A stretch of DNA of 64,000 nucleotides from Bacillus massilinigeriensis (GCF_900111815.1 NZ_LT630004.1:1772412-1836411); one strand, 5' to 3'. Shown: positions 18,195 through 27,993, counted from the stretch's first letter. The notes: a model not told the origin generated them from the sequence alone. Numbers and translations are program-made.

Positions 18195-19472
18195 TTAAAT
18201 CCAGCCTCTGAACCTGCTTGCTTCGGCCATTTTCCGGACGCCGACCATATAAGCAGCAAGACGCATATCCACTCTTCTAGTGTGGGCTGTTTCATAAATA
18301 CTATTGAAAGACTTTACCATCACTTTTTCAAGTTTTTCTTCTACTTCTTCTTCCGACCAGTAATAGCCTTGGTTATTTTGAACCCATTCAAAGTAGGAGA
18401 CAGTCACACCGCCAGCAGATGCAAGAACATCTGGGACTAAAAGAATTCCACGGTCTGTCAAGATCCTAGTTGCTTCCAGCGTAGTAGGACCGTTTGCTGC
18501 TTCCACGACAATCTTCGACTTAATATTATGGGCATTTTCTTCTGTAATCTGGTTTTCGATTGCTGCAGGTACAAGGATATCACATTCAAGTTCAAGAAGT
18601 TCCTTGTTAGAAATCGTATTATTGAACAGTTTCGTCACCGTTCCAAAGCTGTCCCGGCGATCCAACAGATAGTCAATGTCGAGACCTTCAGGATCATATA
18701 ATGCGCCATAAGCATCAGAGATACCCACAACTTTTGCGCCAGCATCGTGCATGAATTTTGACAGGAAGCTTCCTGCGTTACCAAAACCCTGAACTACTAC
18801 TCTAGCACCTTTAATATCAATGCCTTTTTTCTTCGCTGCCTCGCGGATACACAATGTTACACCCTTGGCTGTTGCAGATTCCCTGCCATGAGAACCGCCA
18901 AGTACCAACGGTTTTCCTGTAATAAAACCTGGCGAATTGAATTCATCAATCCGGCTGTATTCATCCATCATCCATGCCATAATCTGCGAATTGGTAAAGA
19001 CATCAGGCGCAGGTATGTCCTTTGTAGGGCCAACGATTTGGCTGATTGCACGAACATAACCCCGACTTAATCTTTCCAGTTCCCTAAAGCTCATATCACG
19101 CGGATCACAGATAATGCCACCTTTGCCTCCGCCGTATGGAAGGTCAACGATTCCGCATTTCAGACTCATCCATATTGAGAGCGCTTTAACTTCTTTCTCA
19201 GTGACATTCGGATGGAAGCGTATACCTCCCTTTGTCGGACCAACTGCATCATTATGCTGCGCCCGGTAGCCAGTAAAGACTTTAACAGAACCGTCATCCA
19301 TTTTAACAGGTATTTTTACTGTCATCATTCTGAGTGGCTCTTTCAACAGCTCGTATACCTCTTCAGGGTACCCAAGCTTCTCAAGCGCCTTGTGAATCAC
19401 TGTTTGCGTGGATCGTAAGACGTCGTGTTGGTCTTCATTGTGCTGATTTTCATTACCGTTTGCGGCTACCAT
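18195..19472 (-). CDS. gudB: NAD-dependent glutamate dehydrogenase
   Basis: Deaminates glutamate to 2-oxoglutarate, feeding nitrogen and carbon balance. The 425-residue protein has the substrate-binding lysine motif [10 protein letters not shown] and the NAD-binding [11 protein letters not shown]. The sequence around [14 protein letters not shown] has no VKA duplication, so it resembles the active enzyme rather than the cryptic gudB of laboratory strain 168. The ATG follows TTTAGGAGGT. It is placed between mecB and ypdA as in B. subtilis. Confidence 0.95.
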   Translation of the reverse strand: MVAANGNENQHNEDQHDVLRSTQTVIHKALEKLGYPEEVYELLKEPLRMMTVKIPVKMDDGSVKVFTGYRAQHNDAVGPTKGGIRFHPNVTEKEVKALSIWMSLKCGIVDLPYGGGKGGIICDPRDMSFRELERLSRGYVRAISQIVGPTKDIPAPDVFTNSQIMAWMMDEYSRIDEFNSPGFITGKPLVLGGSHGRESATAKGVTLCIREAAKKKGIDIKGARVVVQGFGNAGSFLSKFMHDAGAKVVGISDAYGALYDPEGLDIDYLLDRRDSFGTVTKLFNNTISNKELLELECDILVPAAIENQITEENAHNIKSKIVVEAANGPTTLEATRILTDRGILLVPDVLASAGGVTVSYFEWVQNNQGYYWSEEEVEEKLEKVMVKSFNSIYETAHTRRVDMRLAAYMVGVRKMAEASRFRGWI

Positions 19473-19523
19473 TAAAATAAACCTCCTAAATCACATTGCG
19501 GTTGTTGTCTGCTTTCATGACAT

Positions 19524-19551
19524 AGTATACACCTTTGATTATTTAATGCAA
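19524..19551 (-). promoter_or_regulatory. Sigma-A promoter of gudB
   Basis: TTGCAT (19546-19551) and TATACT (19524-19529) on the minus strand, 16 bases apart, about 50 bases before the gudB start. Confidence 0.6.
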
Positions 19552-19589
19552 GGATAAATAATACTTTTCGGGATTTTTCGATTACTTTG

Positions 19590-19603
19590 TGAAAACGCTC
19601 TCA
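19590..19603. promoter_or_regulatory. CcpA catabolite-responsive element (cre) upstream of gudB
   Basis: TGAAAACGCTCTCA matches the published cre consensus TGWAANCGNTNWCA at every defined position. It lies about 40 bases upstream of the gudB -35, so it could place gudB under carbon catabolite control. Confidence 0.55.
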
Positions 19604-19717
19604 ATTTTATTGCATCTATATTTAAAAATTCCCTTTATATCTACACTTTTTCAAATCAAACAGATCGTTTTACTGCTGAAATTACATAATTATTCATTTT
19701 ACTCGTATAATAATATA

Positions 19718-19738
19718 AAGCGGAGAAACTCCGCTTTA
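19718..19738 (-). terminator. Terminator overlapping the mecB stop
   Basis: AAAGCGGAG / CTCCGCTTT stem with a 3-base loop. The stem reaches into the last codons of mecB. Confidence 0.75.
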
Positions 19739-20314
19739 ACCAAAGTGCAACTGCAATGTCTCTATAGCACTCTCACTAATAATGGTCTTTCCATACTCTT
19801 TTAGCCTGTTGATGCTGAAAATCGATGAATTTCCATACTCAGCTAAAATCGCAATTACTTTATTTTGATCCATATTAGGACAGTCCATCTCCAAAAAATA
19901 TGTGTCATTGTAAGAATAGAGAGTCCCGCCAATAATCCCGGCTTGTGAAAGTCTTGTAGAAAGACTCACAATATCTTCAAATGAAGCAAACTCAAAGAGA
20001 ATAGTTTCACACCCATCCATTTTCACTTGCATCTCAATCAGACCGTTGGCATAATCCTCCTCTTCGGTCACTTGCTCCCCCATTGTAACTATCATTACCA
20101 TTCCTTGGGCATGCAAAGAAAATATCTCCACAGCAACTGAACCGAAGAAATCAATCCCAAATTCATCGCTTGCTTCTTCTAGCATATCCTGAAACAATTG
20201 CTGCCATTTTAATGAGTCTTTCCAAATATCTTCTTTTGTCAGCCCTCTGTCTGACAGATCGTCAGATGTAAGGAAAATTTTAATTTTATTGAGAGTCATT
20301 CTTTCTAAGCGCAT
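19736..20314 (-). CDS. mecB: Adaptor protein MecB (MecA paralogue, YpbH)
   Basis: A 192-residue MecA-family adaptor that would hand substrates to the ClpCP protease. The N-terminal substrate-binding part MRLERMTLNKIKIFLTSDDLSDRGL is followed by an acidic linker and the C-terminal ClpC-binding domain (FEFASFEDIVSLSTRL ... EYGNSS). Location beside gudB marks it as ypbH (mecB), not the mecA linked to competence. Two adjacent ATG codons follow AGGGGGC; I chose the second, at 20314, by similarity. Confidence 0.85.
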   Translation of the reverse strand: MRLERMTLNKIKIFLTSDDLSDRGLTKEDIWKDSLKWQQLFQDMLEEASDEFGIDFFGSVAVEIFSLHAQGMVMIVTMGEQVTEEEDYANGLIEMQVKMDGCETILFEFASFEDIVSLSTRLSQAGIIGGTLYSYNDTYFLEMDCPNMDQNKVIAILAEYGNSSIFSINRLKEYGKTIISESAIETLQLHFG

Positions 20315-20531
20315 CATAATGCCCCCTGCCATCACAAAAGCTCTTGATCTTAGTTTATGTAAACTTTTCCGTATTGTGAGACTTTAATCGCTCACTTAAG
20401 CTTGTCGTCAGGCACTGATTTACCTTTATCATATGGCCTTTATGAACCCTTATTTGTTCACCGTTATAAAGGCGATTTCCTGCTTCATTCCTAGGCGGGT
20501 CAATGATTTTATACCTCTAGATTATTCATGG

Positions 20532-21308
20532 CTATATACTGCTGTTCTTTATCGTCAAAATGTGGGTTTCTGCCCTTGCACCCAAGCGAAGAGGCAACAG
20601 CGAGGTTCCATAACCATTGCTCGTAAAGATTGGAGTCGAACCAACTTGCCTAAACCCACCCTTTTTATAAGGTCCGATGCCAAATAAGCGAATTTGTCCC
20701 CCATGGGTATGACCCGATAGGACTAATCCTATTCCATGTTCTTCTATAATGGAGTCAAGTATTGCTGGGTTATGACATGCTAATATTTTGAATGATGCAT
20801 TTCCGGCGTCTTCAATAGCGTAATGGAGCTGACATCTGCCGGCTGTTATGTCATCAACACCAAGTAAAGCGATTGTCTCCCCTTCAGCACTCTCGAAAAT
20901 CACTGCTGTATTATCAAGTATTTTCACTCCCATGCTTAACAGAAGAGCATCTAACTCATGCGGGTCGATTTCGTAGTCATTATTCCCCCAAATAAAATAC
21001 ACCGGACCAATTTCCTTCAGCTTTCTAATGTTTTCTTCTATCCTTGCATAAGATACCCCTTTTTCCGCAAGGTCTCCGCCGATAAGCACAATTTCTGCTT
21101 TTCCCGCCACTTTACTAATGATGGTATCAGAAATTTTTCTTCGATGGATATCGGAAATAAAAAATATCTTTATCTCCCCAAATTGAGCAGGAAAATTTGT
21201 TAAAGCTATCTCCATTTCGAACACTTTATCTGAAAATGCTTCCCGATACATGTGAATCAACAGTGTCAATATTAATAAGAACAGCAGGAGTAGAACAACC
21301 TTGATCAT
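20532..21308 (-). CDS. ypbG: Metallophosphoesterase YpbG
   Basis: A 258-residue protein with an N-terminal membrane anchor (about residues 3-20) and a calcineurin-like phosphoesterase domain. All metal motifs are visible: SDIHRR (DxH), GGDLAEKG (GDxx), GNND, CHNP and SGHTHGGQ. Anchoring places the active site outside or at the membrane; the substrate is unknown. It lies between mecB and the CBS gene, as in related genomes. Confidence 0.88.
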   Translation of the reverse strand: MIKVVLLLLFLLILTLLIHMYREAFSDKVFEMEIALTNFPAQFGEIKIFFISDIHRRKISDTIISKVAGKAEIVLIGGDLAEKGVSYARIEENIRKLKEIGPVYFIWGNNDYEIDPHELDALLLSMGVKILDNTAVIFESAEGETIALLGVDDITAGRCQLHYAIEDAGNASFKILACHNPAILDSIIEEHGIGLVLSGHTHGGQIRLFGIGPYKKGGFRQVGSTPIFTSNGYGTSLLPLRLGARAETHILTIKNSSI

Positions 21309-21382
21309 TTTCAGTATTTTCCCCTTAACTAATATTTTACAAAATCATACCACGCTTCTAATATAAATGTATAGCTGAAACA

Positions 21383-21410
21383 GCCCCATGCATTTTGCAT
21401 GGGGCTGTGA
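21383..21410 (-). terminator. Terminator of the CBS-domain gene
   Basis: AGCCCCATGCA / TGCATGGGGCT stem with a short loop, just past the stop; the T-tract is short and interrupted. Confidence 0.65.
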
Positions 21411-21420
21411 AACACTCCTG

Positions 21421-22056
21421 TTAATCTTCGTGTATATTCAAAATACGAAAGCCTGACTGCTCCAATTTGTCAATAAATTTGTCTACGTTATCCTTTTTCT
21501 CCACTTTCATAACGATCCGTCGGACAAGTTTATCTGTCTCATCGAAAGTAACTAGGGAAATGATATGTTCATGGAATTGATGAGCAATTTCCGCAAGGCG
21601 GGCAATTCTTCCTTCTGTTTCAACCGAGGTAAATGCAATTCGGACACCTTTTTGCTTGACTCCAAAAGCACTTTCGAACTGTTCAAGGACATCTGCTCTG
21701 GTTACAACCCCTAAAAACTGCTTTCCTTCCTCATTGACCACTGCCATCAATGGAAAATCCTTCAGTTCTAGCAGAGTTGTTTCAAATATTTCAGAACCAG
21801 TCAAATACTTGTCTTCAAAAACTACTGCCTCTGCAGCCTTTGTGTTTTTCAAGTATTCTGTTTTATCAGTACCTGAATCAAAATAACCTTTTAAGATGCC
21901 GTATCTTGTTACGATCCCCAAGTAAATATCCCCGTCAAGGACCGGAAGAGCATCAATGCTGTGTGCTTCTAATTTTTCAAAAGCTTCTTCTAGCGAATCA
22001 GTGTTACGAATGGTCACACATTTAAATTTGGGAATCATGATACTTTTGATAAACAT
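21421..22056 (-). CDS. CBS-domain protein
   Basis: A 211-residue protein with two CBS domains: the first around residues 5-60 (DSLEEAFEKLEAHSIDALPVLDGDIYLGIVTRYG) and the second around 75-130 (LLELKDFPLMAVVNEEGKQFLGVVTRADV). A C-terminal ACT-like part follows. CBS pairs usually bind adenine nucleotides and act as energy sensors. No partner domain is present, so the target is unknown. The ATG at 22056 follows AGAGGTGA. Confidence 0.82.
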   Translation of the reverse strand: MFIKSIMIPKFKCVTIRNTDSLEEAFEKLEAHSIDALPVLDGDIYLGIVTRYGILKGYFDSGTDKTEYLKNTKAAEAVVFEDKYLTGSEIFETTLLELKDFPLMAVVNEEGKQFLGVVTRADVLEQFESAFGVKQKGVRIAFTSVETEGRIARLAEIAHQFHEHIISLVTFDETDKLVRRIVMKVEKKDNVDKFIDKLEQSGFRILNIHED

Positions 22057-22163
22057 CCTATTCACCTCTGTTGTTTATGTCCTGCTCATACACTATATAC
22101 ATTCGACAAAAAACCCTATTATCCTTTAGCATAAATTATTTTTCACAAAAACTCGTACATCTT

Positions 22164-22622
22164 TCATTTACTTTCATGGTATAAATTTATATCATACTGC
22201 TTCTTCATCATTTCAAAGACAAGATGTCTATTCTTCCATTCTTCTTCTTTTTTCCATAAATCCTTGCTTTTATCTATAATTTCGCACCTTAATGCGTGAA
22301 ATTCCTTTTCTGCCTTCTCTCGTTTGTTTCTCAGAAGGTTCATCAAGCCAAACAGCCCGCCTGTTAAGACAAACCAGTACAGATTGGCTGATACTGAAAC
22401 GAAATGGGAGAAGACGCTGTATGCAGAATGCGAATTCGGTTCTATCACGTTTTGAAAAAGATAATAAATATAAACTGCTGAAATGGTGACGAAGGCTAAA
22501 AGACACACCTGATGCTTTTTTTTTGCTGAGTCAAATTTCTGTTTCTTTTTTACAACACCTAATAGCATTCTTTTTGTTGCTTCATCTGTTCTGTTGTTAA
22601 GTGTGACAATCGGACTTTCCAA
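22164..22622 (-). CDS. ypbF: YpbF family membrane protein
   Basis: A 152-residue protein with two membrane helices (about 41-60 and 75-95) and a long charged C-terminal segment (NKREKAEKEFHALRCEIIDKSKDLWKKEEEWKNR) that looks like a coiled coil. It starts at TTG directly after GGGGGGAGGAGC. Position and size match B. subtilis ypbF (DUF2663). The function is unknown. Confidence 0.75.
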   Translation of the reverse strand: MESPIVTLNNRTDEATKRMLLGVVKKKQKFDSAKKKHQVCLLAFVTISAVYIYYLFQNVIEPNSHSAYSVFSHFVSVSANLYWFVLTGGLFGLMNLLRNKREKAEKEFHALRCEIIDKSKDLWKKEEEWKNRHLVFEMMKKQYDINLYHESK

Positions 22623-22729
22623 GCTCCTCCCCCCTCGCTTGAAATATATGAAACAACAACCTTACATATGAAAAAATGAATGCACAGTTTAAGCTGCGCT
22701 TTCACTTTTTAGTACAAAGCTGGCAATTC

Positions 22730-23035
22730 CTATTCTCGATTATCTCCGCTTTGAACCCGAATACTTTCAAAACCATCGTTGATTACTGGGACATTTCTCT
22801 CACTGTCACCCGGCAGATACATCGTAGCAGCGACAATAGATACAATCATTAACAGAAAGAAAAAGACAAGTAGCCTAATTACAGGATATTTCATCTTTAA
22901 TTTGGTTCGGCTTTTTTTCTTTGCATGCTGACTGCTTCTTGGCGGCAATCCACTCTCCATATTGGAATTTTTATTTCTTACAATTCTTTGTCGCAATCTC
23001 TCAGCCTGGTCCCTGTAAGGCGCTTCTGAATTCAT
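22730..23035 (-). CDS. ypbE: YpbE-like membrane protein without its LysM tail
   Basis: A 101-residue protein with a basic N-terminal part (KKKSRTKLKMK) and one membrane helix (about 52-70), then only about 30 extracytoplasmic residues. It sits where B. subtilis has ypbE, a longer protein (about 240 residues) with a C-terminal LysM domain. Only about 110 bases separate it from ypbF, so the LysM part is absent here. The short form may be natural in this lineage or the result of a deletion. Confidence 0.6.
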   Translation of the reverse strand: MNSEAPYRDQAERLRQRIVRNKNSNMESGLPPRSSQHAKKKSRTKLKMKYPVIRLLVFFFLLMIVSIVAATMYLPGDSERNVPVINDGFESIRVQSGDNRE

Positions 23036-23051
23036 ATTGCATCCCTTCCTG

Positions 23052-23630
23052 TCAACCTTTTTTCTTTATAGATATGATGAAGCCAAGAAGAAAATCAATC
23101 ATAAAATGCATGGTTATTGTCACAGACAAATTACCTGTTTCCTTATATATATATCCGATCAAAAAACTCAATACCATAATATTGACAAACAAGAACCAGT
23201 TATATAAATAGCGATAATGTACTAACGCAAAGATAATGCTAGATGGCACCAGCCCAAAAGCAGTTTGGATAACCCCCCTGAACAGAATCTCTTCCGAGAG
23301 GGCAACAATCGCAGAAATGAAGGCTATTTCTATCATTGTCCTGTTTTGAAAGAGCTTCTCATTCAATCCTCCATCATCATAAAACCGAGGAGGAAGCAGC
23401 CTCATCATCAATAAATCAACTGCTGCCACGGCTACTCCAGTGGTGACACCAATTGTAAGCAATTCTGGTTCACCCCACCGAAACAGTGAAAAGAAATCAG
23501 CAGGCTTGGAAAAAAGAAAAGAACCCATAATACATGACACTATTAAAAGCAAAAATTGGGTGAAGTATAAATGGTACAGAATTTGTTTATCACTAAGCCC
23601 TTTGATTAGATCTGCATGCTTTCGATCCAT
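23052..23630 (-). CDS. ypbD: CPBP family intramembrane metalloprotease YpbD
   Basis: A 192-residue membrane protein with the Abi/CPBP motifs SEEILFRGV (EExxxR) and later FALVHYRYLYNWF and MHFMIDF carrying the conserved histidines. Such proteins are prenyl-protease-like membrane enzymes, often linked to self-immunity or signalling. It starts two bases after the recQ stop, so it is part of the ypbB-recQ-ypbD unit. Confidence 0.85.
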   Translation of the reverse strand: MDRKHADLIKGLSDKQILYHLYFTQFLLLIVSCIMGSFLFSKPADFFSLFRWGEPELLTIGVTTGVAVAAVDLLMMRLLPPRFYDDGGLNEKLFQNRTMIEIAFISAIVALSEEILFRGVIQTAFGLVPSSIIFALVHYRYLYNWFLFVNIMVLSFLIGYIYKETGNLSVTITMHFMIDFLLGFIISIKKKG

Positions 23631-23632
23631 AT

Positions 23633-25114
23633 TTACCGCCTCAATAATAGTGAAGCTAGCTCTTCTTGCCAGGTCACATGATAATTTCTGGAACTGTTTT
23701 TGATTTTCTTGACAAAGGACAAATAAGAAAAACCGCAGGAACTGCAGCAGGTTTCTTTACTTATATCGGCATTTTCCCCAAAAAATTTGAGCAAAAACAC
23801 CCTTTTGCAGCTTTCAGCAGAAATAAAGGCAAGCATATCCTTGATTTTGTTTGATTTCACCTTTCTCCTCTGTTCTACATACAATGAGAATTTCTCTTCT
23901 ATTGCACCCATTTTTTCCTGTTTCCATCTTAAGAGAAAGTCACAAAGCAATCTCCATTGAATCTCAGTTAATCCAGCAGACGGAACAAGTTGTTTCTCAT
24001 AAGTTTTGCAGTCTCCAGGCTTCATTCCAATTTCTTTTGCAAGCGAAAAGAAGGAGCTTATTTGAATATCATCCGGAAGCTCTAATGCTGCCAGCCCAAA
24101 GCTCAATTGCTCGTCCCCTGGAGAATAAAGGAGAATGGCAATACTTTTTCCGTTGTCTCTTCCTGCTCTACCGATTTCCTGAACATAGGATTCGATGTCA
24201 AGCGGCATATGGTAATGCAATATAAACCTCACATCCTGCTTGTTAATTCCCATTCCGAAAGCACTTGTGGCACAAATGATATCAAGCTGGCCTTTGACGA
24301 ACTGTTGCTGTATCAATATCCTATTTTCCTGCTCCAGCCCTCCATGGTAACTCATCGCATTCATGCCATGTTGACGAAGAAGGATTGCTATTTCTTCCGC
24401 CTTTCTTTTGCTGGAAAAATAAATAATTCCCGGCCCTTCAAGGCTTTCTGCCAGCTCGATGACACGGGATAATTTTTTGTCTCTGCCTACCTGTTCTACA
24501 GATATCGCGATGGCAGGCCGATCAATTGAATAAACAATTTCTTCCCAATCATCAAGATGTAATTGCCTTGCAATATCCGCTCTTACCTCACTCGTTGCAG
24601 TTGCAGTCAATGCTAGCGTTATAGGATTCCCAAGATTTTCTCGAACATCTCCAAGCCTTGCATAATCTGGTCTAAAGTCATAGCCCCATTGTGAAATACA
24701 ATGGGCTTCATCCACAACGAATAATGCAATCTCAAGTTCTTTCATCCTCGCAGTCACCATTGGAATACCTAACATTTCCGGAGAAATGAAAATGAATTTA
24801 TAGCCTTCAAGGGATGCCATAGCCCTGTTTTTTTCCTCAAGAGGAAGGAACGAGTTTAACGCAACCGCTCTTTTTTCTCCTGCAGCCCGTAGCTGTTCTA
24901 CCTGGTCATGCATCAATGAAAGCAGTGGAGATACAATGAGAACAGAACCTTTTCTCATGTATCCCGGAAGCTGATAGCATAACGACTTCCCAGTACCCGT
25001 TGGAAGCATGCTGATCGTGTGCTTTCCTCCTAGAACAGAAGATATCGTTCGTTTCTGCCCAGGCCGGAATTCCTTATGGGAGGTATAGACCCTTAGTGCC
25101 TCCATTAGTTCCAT
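23633..25114 (-). CDS. recS: RecQ-family ATP-dependent DNA helicase (RecS)
   Basis: A 493-residue helicase with Walker A MLPTGTGKS (about 36-44), DEAHCISQWGYDFRPDY, SAT-like TLALTATAT, and motif VI QEIGRAGRDNGK. A C-terminal zinc-type cysteine cluster (KETCCSSCGF) is present, but there is no HRDC domain, as in B. subtilis RecS, the shorter of its two RecQ homologues. Its start overlaps the ypbB stop by ten bases, indicating coupling. Confidence 0.92.
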   Translation of the reverse strand: MELMEALRVYTSHKEFRPGQKRTISSVLGGKHTISMLPTGTGKSLCYQLPGYMRKGSVLIVSPLLSLMHDQVEQLRAAGEKRAVALNSFLPLEEKNRAMASLEGYKFIFISPEMLGIPMVTARMKELEIALFVVDEAHCISQWGYDFRPDYARLGDVRENLGNPITLALTATATSEVRADIARQLHLDDWEEIVYSIDRPAIAISVEQVGRDKKLSRVIELAESLEGPGIIYFSSKRKAEEIAILLRQHGMNAMSYHGGLEQENRILIQQQFVKGQLDIICATSAFGMGINKQDVRFILHYHMPLDIESYVQEIGRAGRDNGKSIAILLYSPGDEQLSFGLAALELPDDIQISSFFSLAKEIGMKPGDCKTYEKQLVPSAGLTEIQWRLLCDFLLRWKQEKMGAIEEKFSLYVEQRRKVKSNKIKDMLAFISAESCKRVFLLKFFGENADISKETCCSSCGFSYLSFVKKIKNSSRNYHVTWQEELASLLLRR

Positions 25115-26181
25115 TTCTGCCCACTCCTTGCCAGGACTAACCTAATTTCAAAATAACTCGCTTCGGGGACAAAGCTGCGAATTTCCTTTAATTTTCGGAC
25201 AGTTGTATTGCTGGCAGCCTCAATAATTTTTTCTTCTTTTTTTCGCTGTACATATTTTGAGATATCAAATTTAGGCGCATTTAATGCTATTTCAACGATA
25301 TGGTCTTCGATGGTGTTTAATTTAAGATTTCTCATAGCAGCAATTTCATCGGGCTGATAACCTTTATTCAACAAGGAAAAGGTTTTTTCAGCTGAGAGCG
25401 TAAAAGGTGCAGCAGCTCTGCCTATATTGGAAACGGCACTTAAAATTGGTAAACTTGATCCTTGCTCTTCAATTGTCTTCAAAAGGAAATGAAGCAGATT
25501 TGTAAATTCAAGCTGAAAACGGAAATAATCCATACCTGTTACTTCAGCGGCTTGGATTGGCGTAAGCCCTATCCGTTGATGCCCTGTCAGCCGCAGGATA
25601 AACAATGTGGGATTCAAAGCAGGTGCCCGCTCAAAACAATAAAGCAGCTCTCGGTAAAGCCGTTCGGAGATATCCCTCCTTTTCTCTTTTCGATGAAGAA
25701 GGAAGGACTTTACCCATTGAAGGGTTTCCTGCCTATTCTGAATCGGTATATAGTCTTTCTGTTCATATAATAGGTTGGAACACACTTGAACAAGGAGGGA
25801 CAGCCTTTCCCAGAATACCCTAGTGATATGCTGATATTTCAAGCCATCGTGATACTGAGGGATTGGATATGCCTTAAGGATCCTATCTGCCTTCATCTTC
25901 CCCGATTTCGTTACCATCCAAGTATCAGCAGCTGTCAATATGAGAAGCCCTGAAGATTGTAAATGAATTGCTGTCTCTATGAGTTTTTCTCGTTCTATCT
26001 CGGGAAAAGAATGAAAGAAAGGAGTCAGATGATAAAAATGGGCATCTTGAATTGTCTGTGCAGACTTTTTACCATGAAATAGGTGGAAAAGAGAAAAGAT
26101 TGTACGTTCTCCTTTCAATCTATTTAAGCAGTGAAGTAAAACTGCCTCAAAATAGGTAATTTCCATGATATCACCTTTCAA
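25105..26181 (-). CDS. ypbB: YpbB, helicase-partner protein with C-terminal HTH
   Basis: A 358-residue cytoplasmic protein whose C-terminal part (LLNKGYQPDEIAAMRNLKLNTIEDHIVEIAL, about residues 280-312) is a helix-turn-helix of the kind also found at the ends of RecQ-like helicases. It directly precedes and overlaps recS, so it is likely a DNA-binding partner for the helicase. The ORF starts ATGAAAGGTGATATC; a nearer ATG (MEITYFEAV, five codons in) behind AAAGGTGAT is an equally good start. Confidence 0.82.
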   Translation of the reverse strand: MKGDIMEITYFEAVLLHCLNRLKGERTIFSLFHLFHGKKSAQTIQDAHFYHLTPFFHSFPEIEREKLIETAIHLQSSGLLILTAADTWMVTKSGKMKADRILKAYPIPQYHDGLKYQHITRVFWERLSLLVQVCSNLLYEQKDYIPIQNRQETLQWVKSFLLHRKEKRRDISERLYRELLYCFERAPALNPTLFILRLTGHQRIGLTPIQAAEVTGMDYFRFQLEFTNLLHFLLKTIEEQGSSLPILSAVSNIGRAAAPFTLSAEKTFSLLNKGYQPDEIAAMRNLKLNTIEDHIVEIALNAPKFDISKYVQRKKEEKIIEAASNTTVRKLKEIRSFVPEASYFEIRLVLARSGQKWN

Positions 26182-26327
26182 CCTGCATAATTTTAGAAAA
26201 AAGTGCGTAAAATTTAATACTGGAGTGACATAATCATTTTATCATGAAACAGGCTACAGGCGATGAACAAGCTATTATATACATTCTAAAACCCTATGTA
26301 TGATAAGCATTCTCAATACATTTTTTA

Positions 26328-26356
26328 TTGAAAAGTTAGTCCAGCAGATTTACAAT
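26328..26356 (+). promoter_or_regulatory. Sigma-A promoter of fer
   Basis: TTGAAA (26328-26333), a 17-base spacer, and TACAAT (26351-26356), about 70 bases before the fer start. Confidence 0.65.
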
Positions 26357-26371
26357 GAATAAGAGAATTGA

Positions 26372-26677
<306 letters not shown>

Positions 26678-26687
26678 TATATGTACA

Positions 26688-26716
26688 TACCCCCGCTATC
26701 CTGCGGGGGTATTTTG
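26688..26716 (+). terminator. Terminator of fer
   Basis: ACCCCCGC / GCGGGGGT stem with a short loop followed by a T-rich tract on the plus strand. Confidence 0.85.
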
Positions 26717-26845
26717 TATTTAAAGGAAATAACGAGGGCTGAACAGCCTTCCCATAGAGAATTAAAAAAAGACCGCAGATAACTCGCTGGAAACCGAAAT
26801 TACCTACAGTCTGAAACATGGGCTAAGCCACTGTTTGATTTTTTA

Positions 26846-27409
26846 TCACGCATTCTTCAAGCTTTGTTTACCAATCCATGGAGCCATTTTAGCGAATAAG
26901 AGCAAGAAAGCTCCGGAGATTAACAATCCCTTAACAAGATTGAATGGAAGAATTGCAGTTACAGCAAGCATCTTCGGAAGTTCAAAGTTCATGAAGAATG
27001 CGTAAGCCGGAAGGAAAACAAAATAATTTAAAACACTCATCAGGACCGCCATGAACACTACTCCTGCCGCAAGCGCAGTTGTCATGCCTCTTTTTGACTT
27101 TGCCCTATTATAAATAAAACAGACAGGAAGGATAAACGCTGCTCCAGCAGCAAAATTGGCAATCTGCCCGATAGGGACTCCTGTTTGATTTCCCATCATA
27201 AAGTAATGAAGAATATTTTTGAAAAGCTCCACAAGGATACCCGCGGCTGGCCCAAAAACAAGTGCAGCGATCAGCGCAGGTATATCGCTGAAATCAACCA
27301 TTAAAAAATTAGGGAATGGTGGCAGCGGGAAATTTAGCAGCATGAGCAAGTACGATATACTGCTAAGCATGCCAATAGTTACAAAAGCTTTTACATTCAT
27401 TTTTTTCAT
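26846..27409 (-). CDS. ribU: Riboflavin ECF transporter S component
   Basis: A 187-residue membrane protein with about six helices, the riboflavin-binding S subunit (FmnP/YpaA) that pairs with the shared EcfAA'T module to import riboflavin. Conserved S-component features include the N-terminal AFVTIGMLSSISYLLMLLNFPLPP and DFSDIPALIAAL. The FMN riboswitch directly upstream confirms the substrate. The ATG follows AAGGAGAGAGG. The energising module is not in this window. Confidence 0.94.
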   Translation of the reverse strand: MKKMNVKAFVTIGMLSSISYLLMLLNFPLPPFPNFLMVDFSDIPALIAALVFGPAAGILVELFKNILHYFMMGNQTGVPIGQIANFAAGAAFILPVCFIYNRAKSKRGMTTALAAGVVFMAVLMSVLNYFVFLPAYAFFMNFELPKMLAVTAILPFNLVKGLLISGAFLLLFAKMAPWIGKQSLKNA

Positions 27410-27480
27410 TTTCCTCTCTCCTTTTTGAGATCCATCGACTCAAAGAAGAAAGGTTCGGCAATAAGCTTCCCTCAGCTTTT

Positions 27481-27507
27481 AAAAACCCCCAAGTTACTAC
27501 TTGAGGG
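27481..27507 (-). terminator. Riboswitch-controlled terminator before ribU
   Basis: On the minus strand CCCTCAAG pairs with CTTGGGGG (one G-U pair) and is followed by a T run. It lies between the FMN aptamer and ribU, where ligand binding would favour it. Confidence 0.7.
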
Positions 27508-27576
27508 AGAGTTTGCTGAGGCACGCTTTAATAAACGTTCAAAACACCTGCAATTTTTTGAACGTCTGCAGAACCT

Positions 27577-27703
27577 CCATCTCCTCCCATCCAGACTTTA
27601 CTGTCGGCTTTGGAATCTCACCAAATCCTGCCTTTCGGCTCGCGGGCTAAAGAGCACAAAGCTCATTACCGCCGGTCGGGAATTTCACCCTGCCCCGAAG
27701 ATA
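27577..27703 (-). ncRNA. FMN riboswitch (RFN element)
   Basis: The minus strand carries the conserved RFN elements in order: ATCTTCGGGGCAGGG, GAAATTCCCGACCGGCGGTAA, AGCCCGCGAGCC, GGATTTGGTGAGATTCC, GCCGACAG and GTCTGGATGGGAGGAGA. It precedes ribU by about 170 bases with an intervening terminator. FMN binding is expected to shut off ribU expression. Confidence 0.96.
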
Positions 27704-27925
27704 GATCAATATTAAATTACGAAATTATTATACTGAAAAAACCATGCTTTGTGAAGTACCTTGCATAAGAAAAACAATGGAAACAATTATTTTACTTTTT
27801 TTCAATAATCAATATTGAAAATCCACTAACATTTTCTCGTCTGAAAAATTTTTTTACGCGCTGACAGCCCCTACACCCTTCCTCTATAAAACGCTTACAC
27901 TTTCATACATGAACATTCTGTGACA

Positions 27926-27954
27926 TTGACATCTCAATATTCGTCTTATAAAAT
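27926..27954 (+). promoter_or_regulatory. Sigma-A promoter of serA
   Basis: A perfect TTGACA (27926-27931), a 17-base spacer and TAAAAT (27949-27954), about 40 bases upstream of the serA start. No T-box or other leader structure fits in the short leader. Confidence 0.8.
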
Positions 27955-27993
27955 ATCAGAAAATTAAAGAAGTTTTTCCGAGGAGGATGAAAG

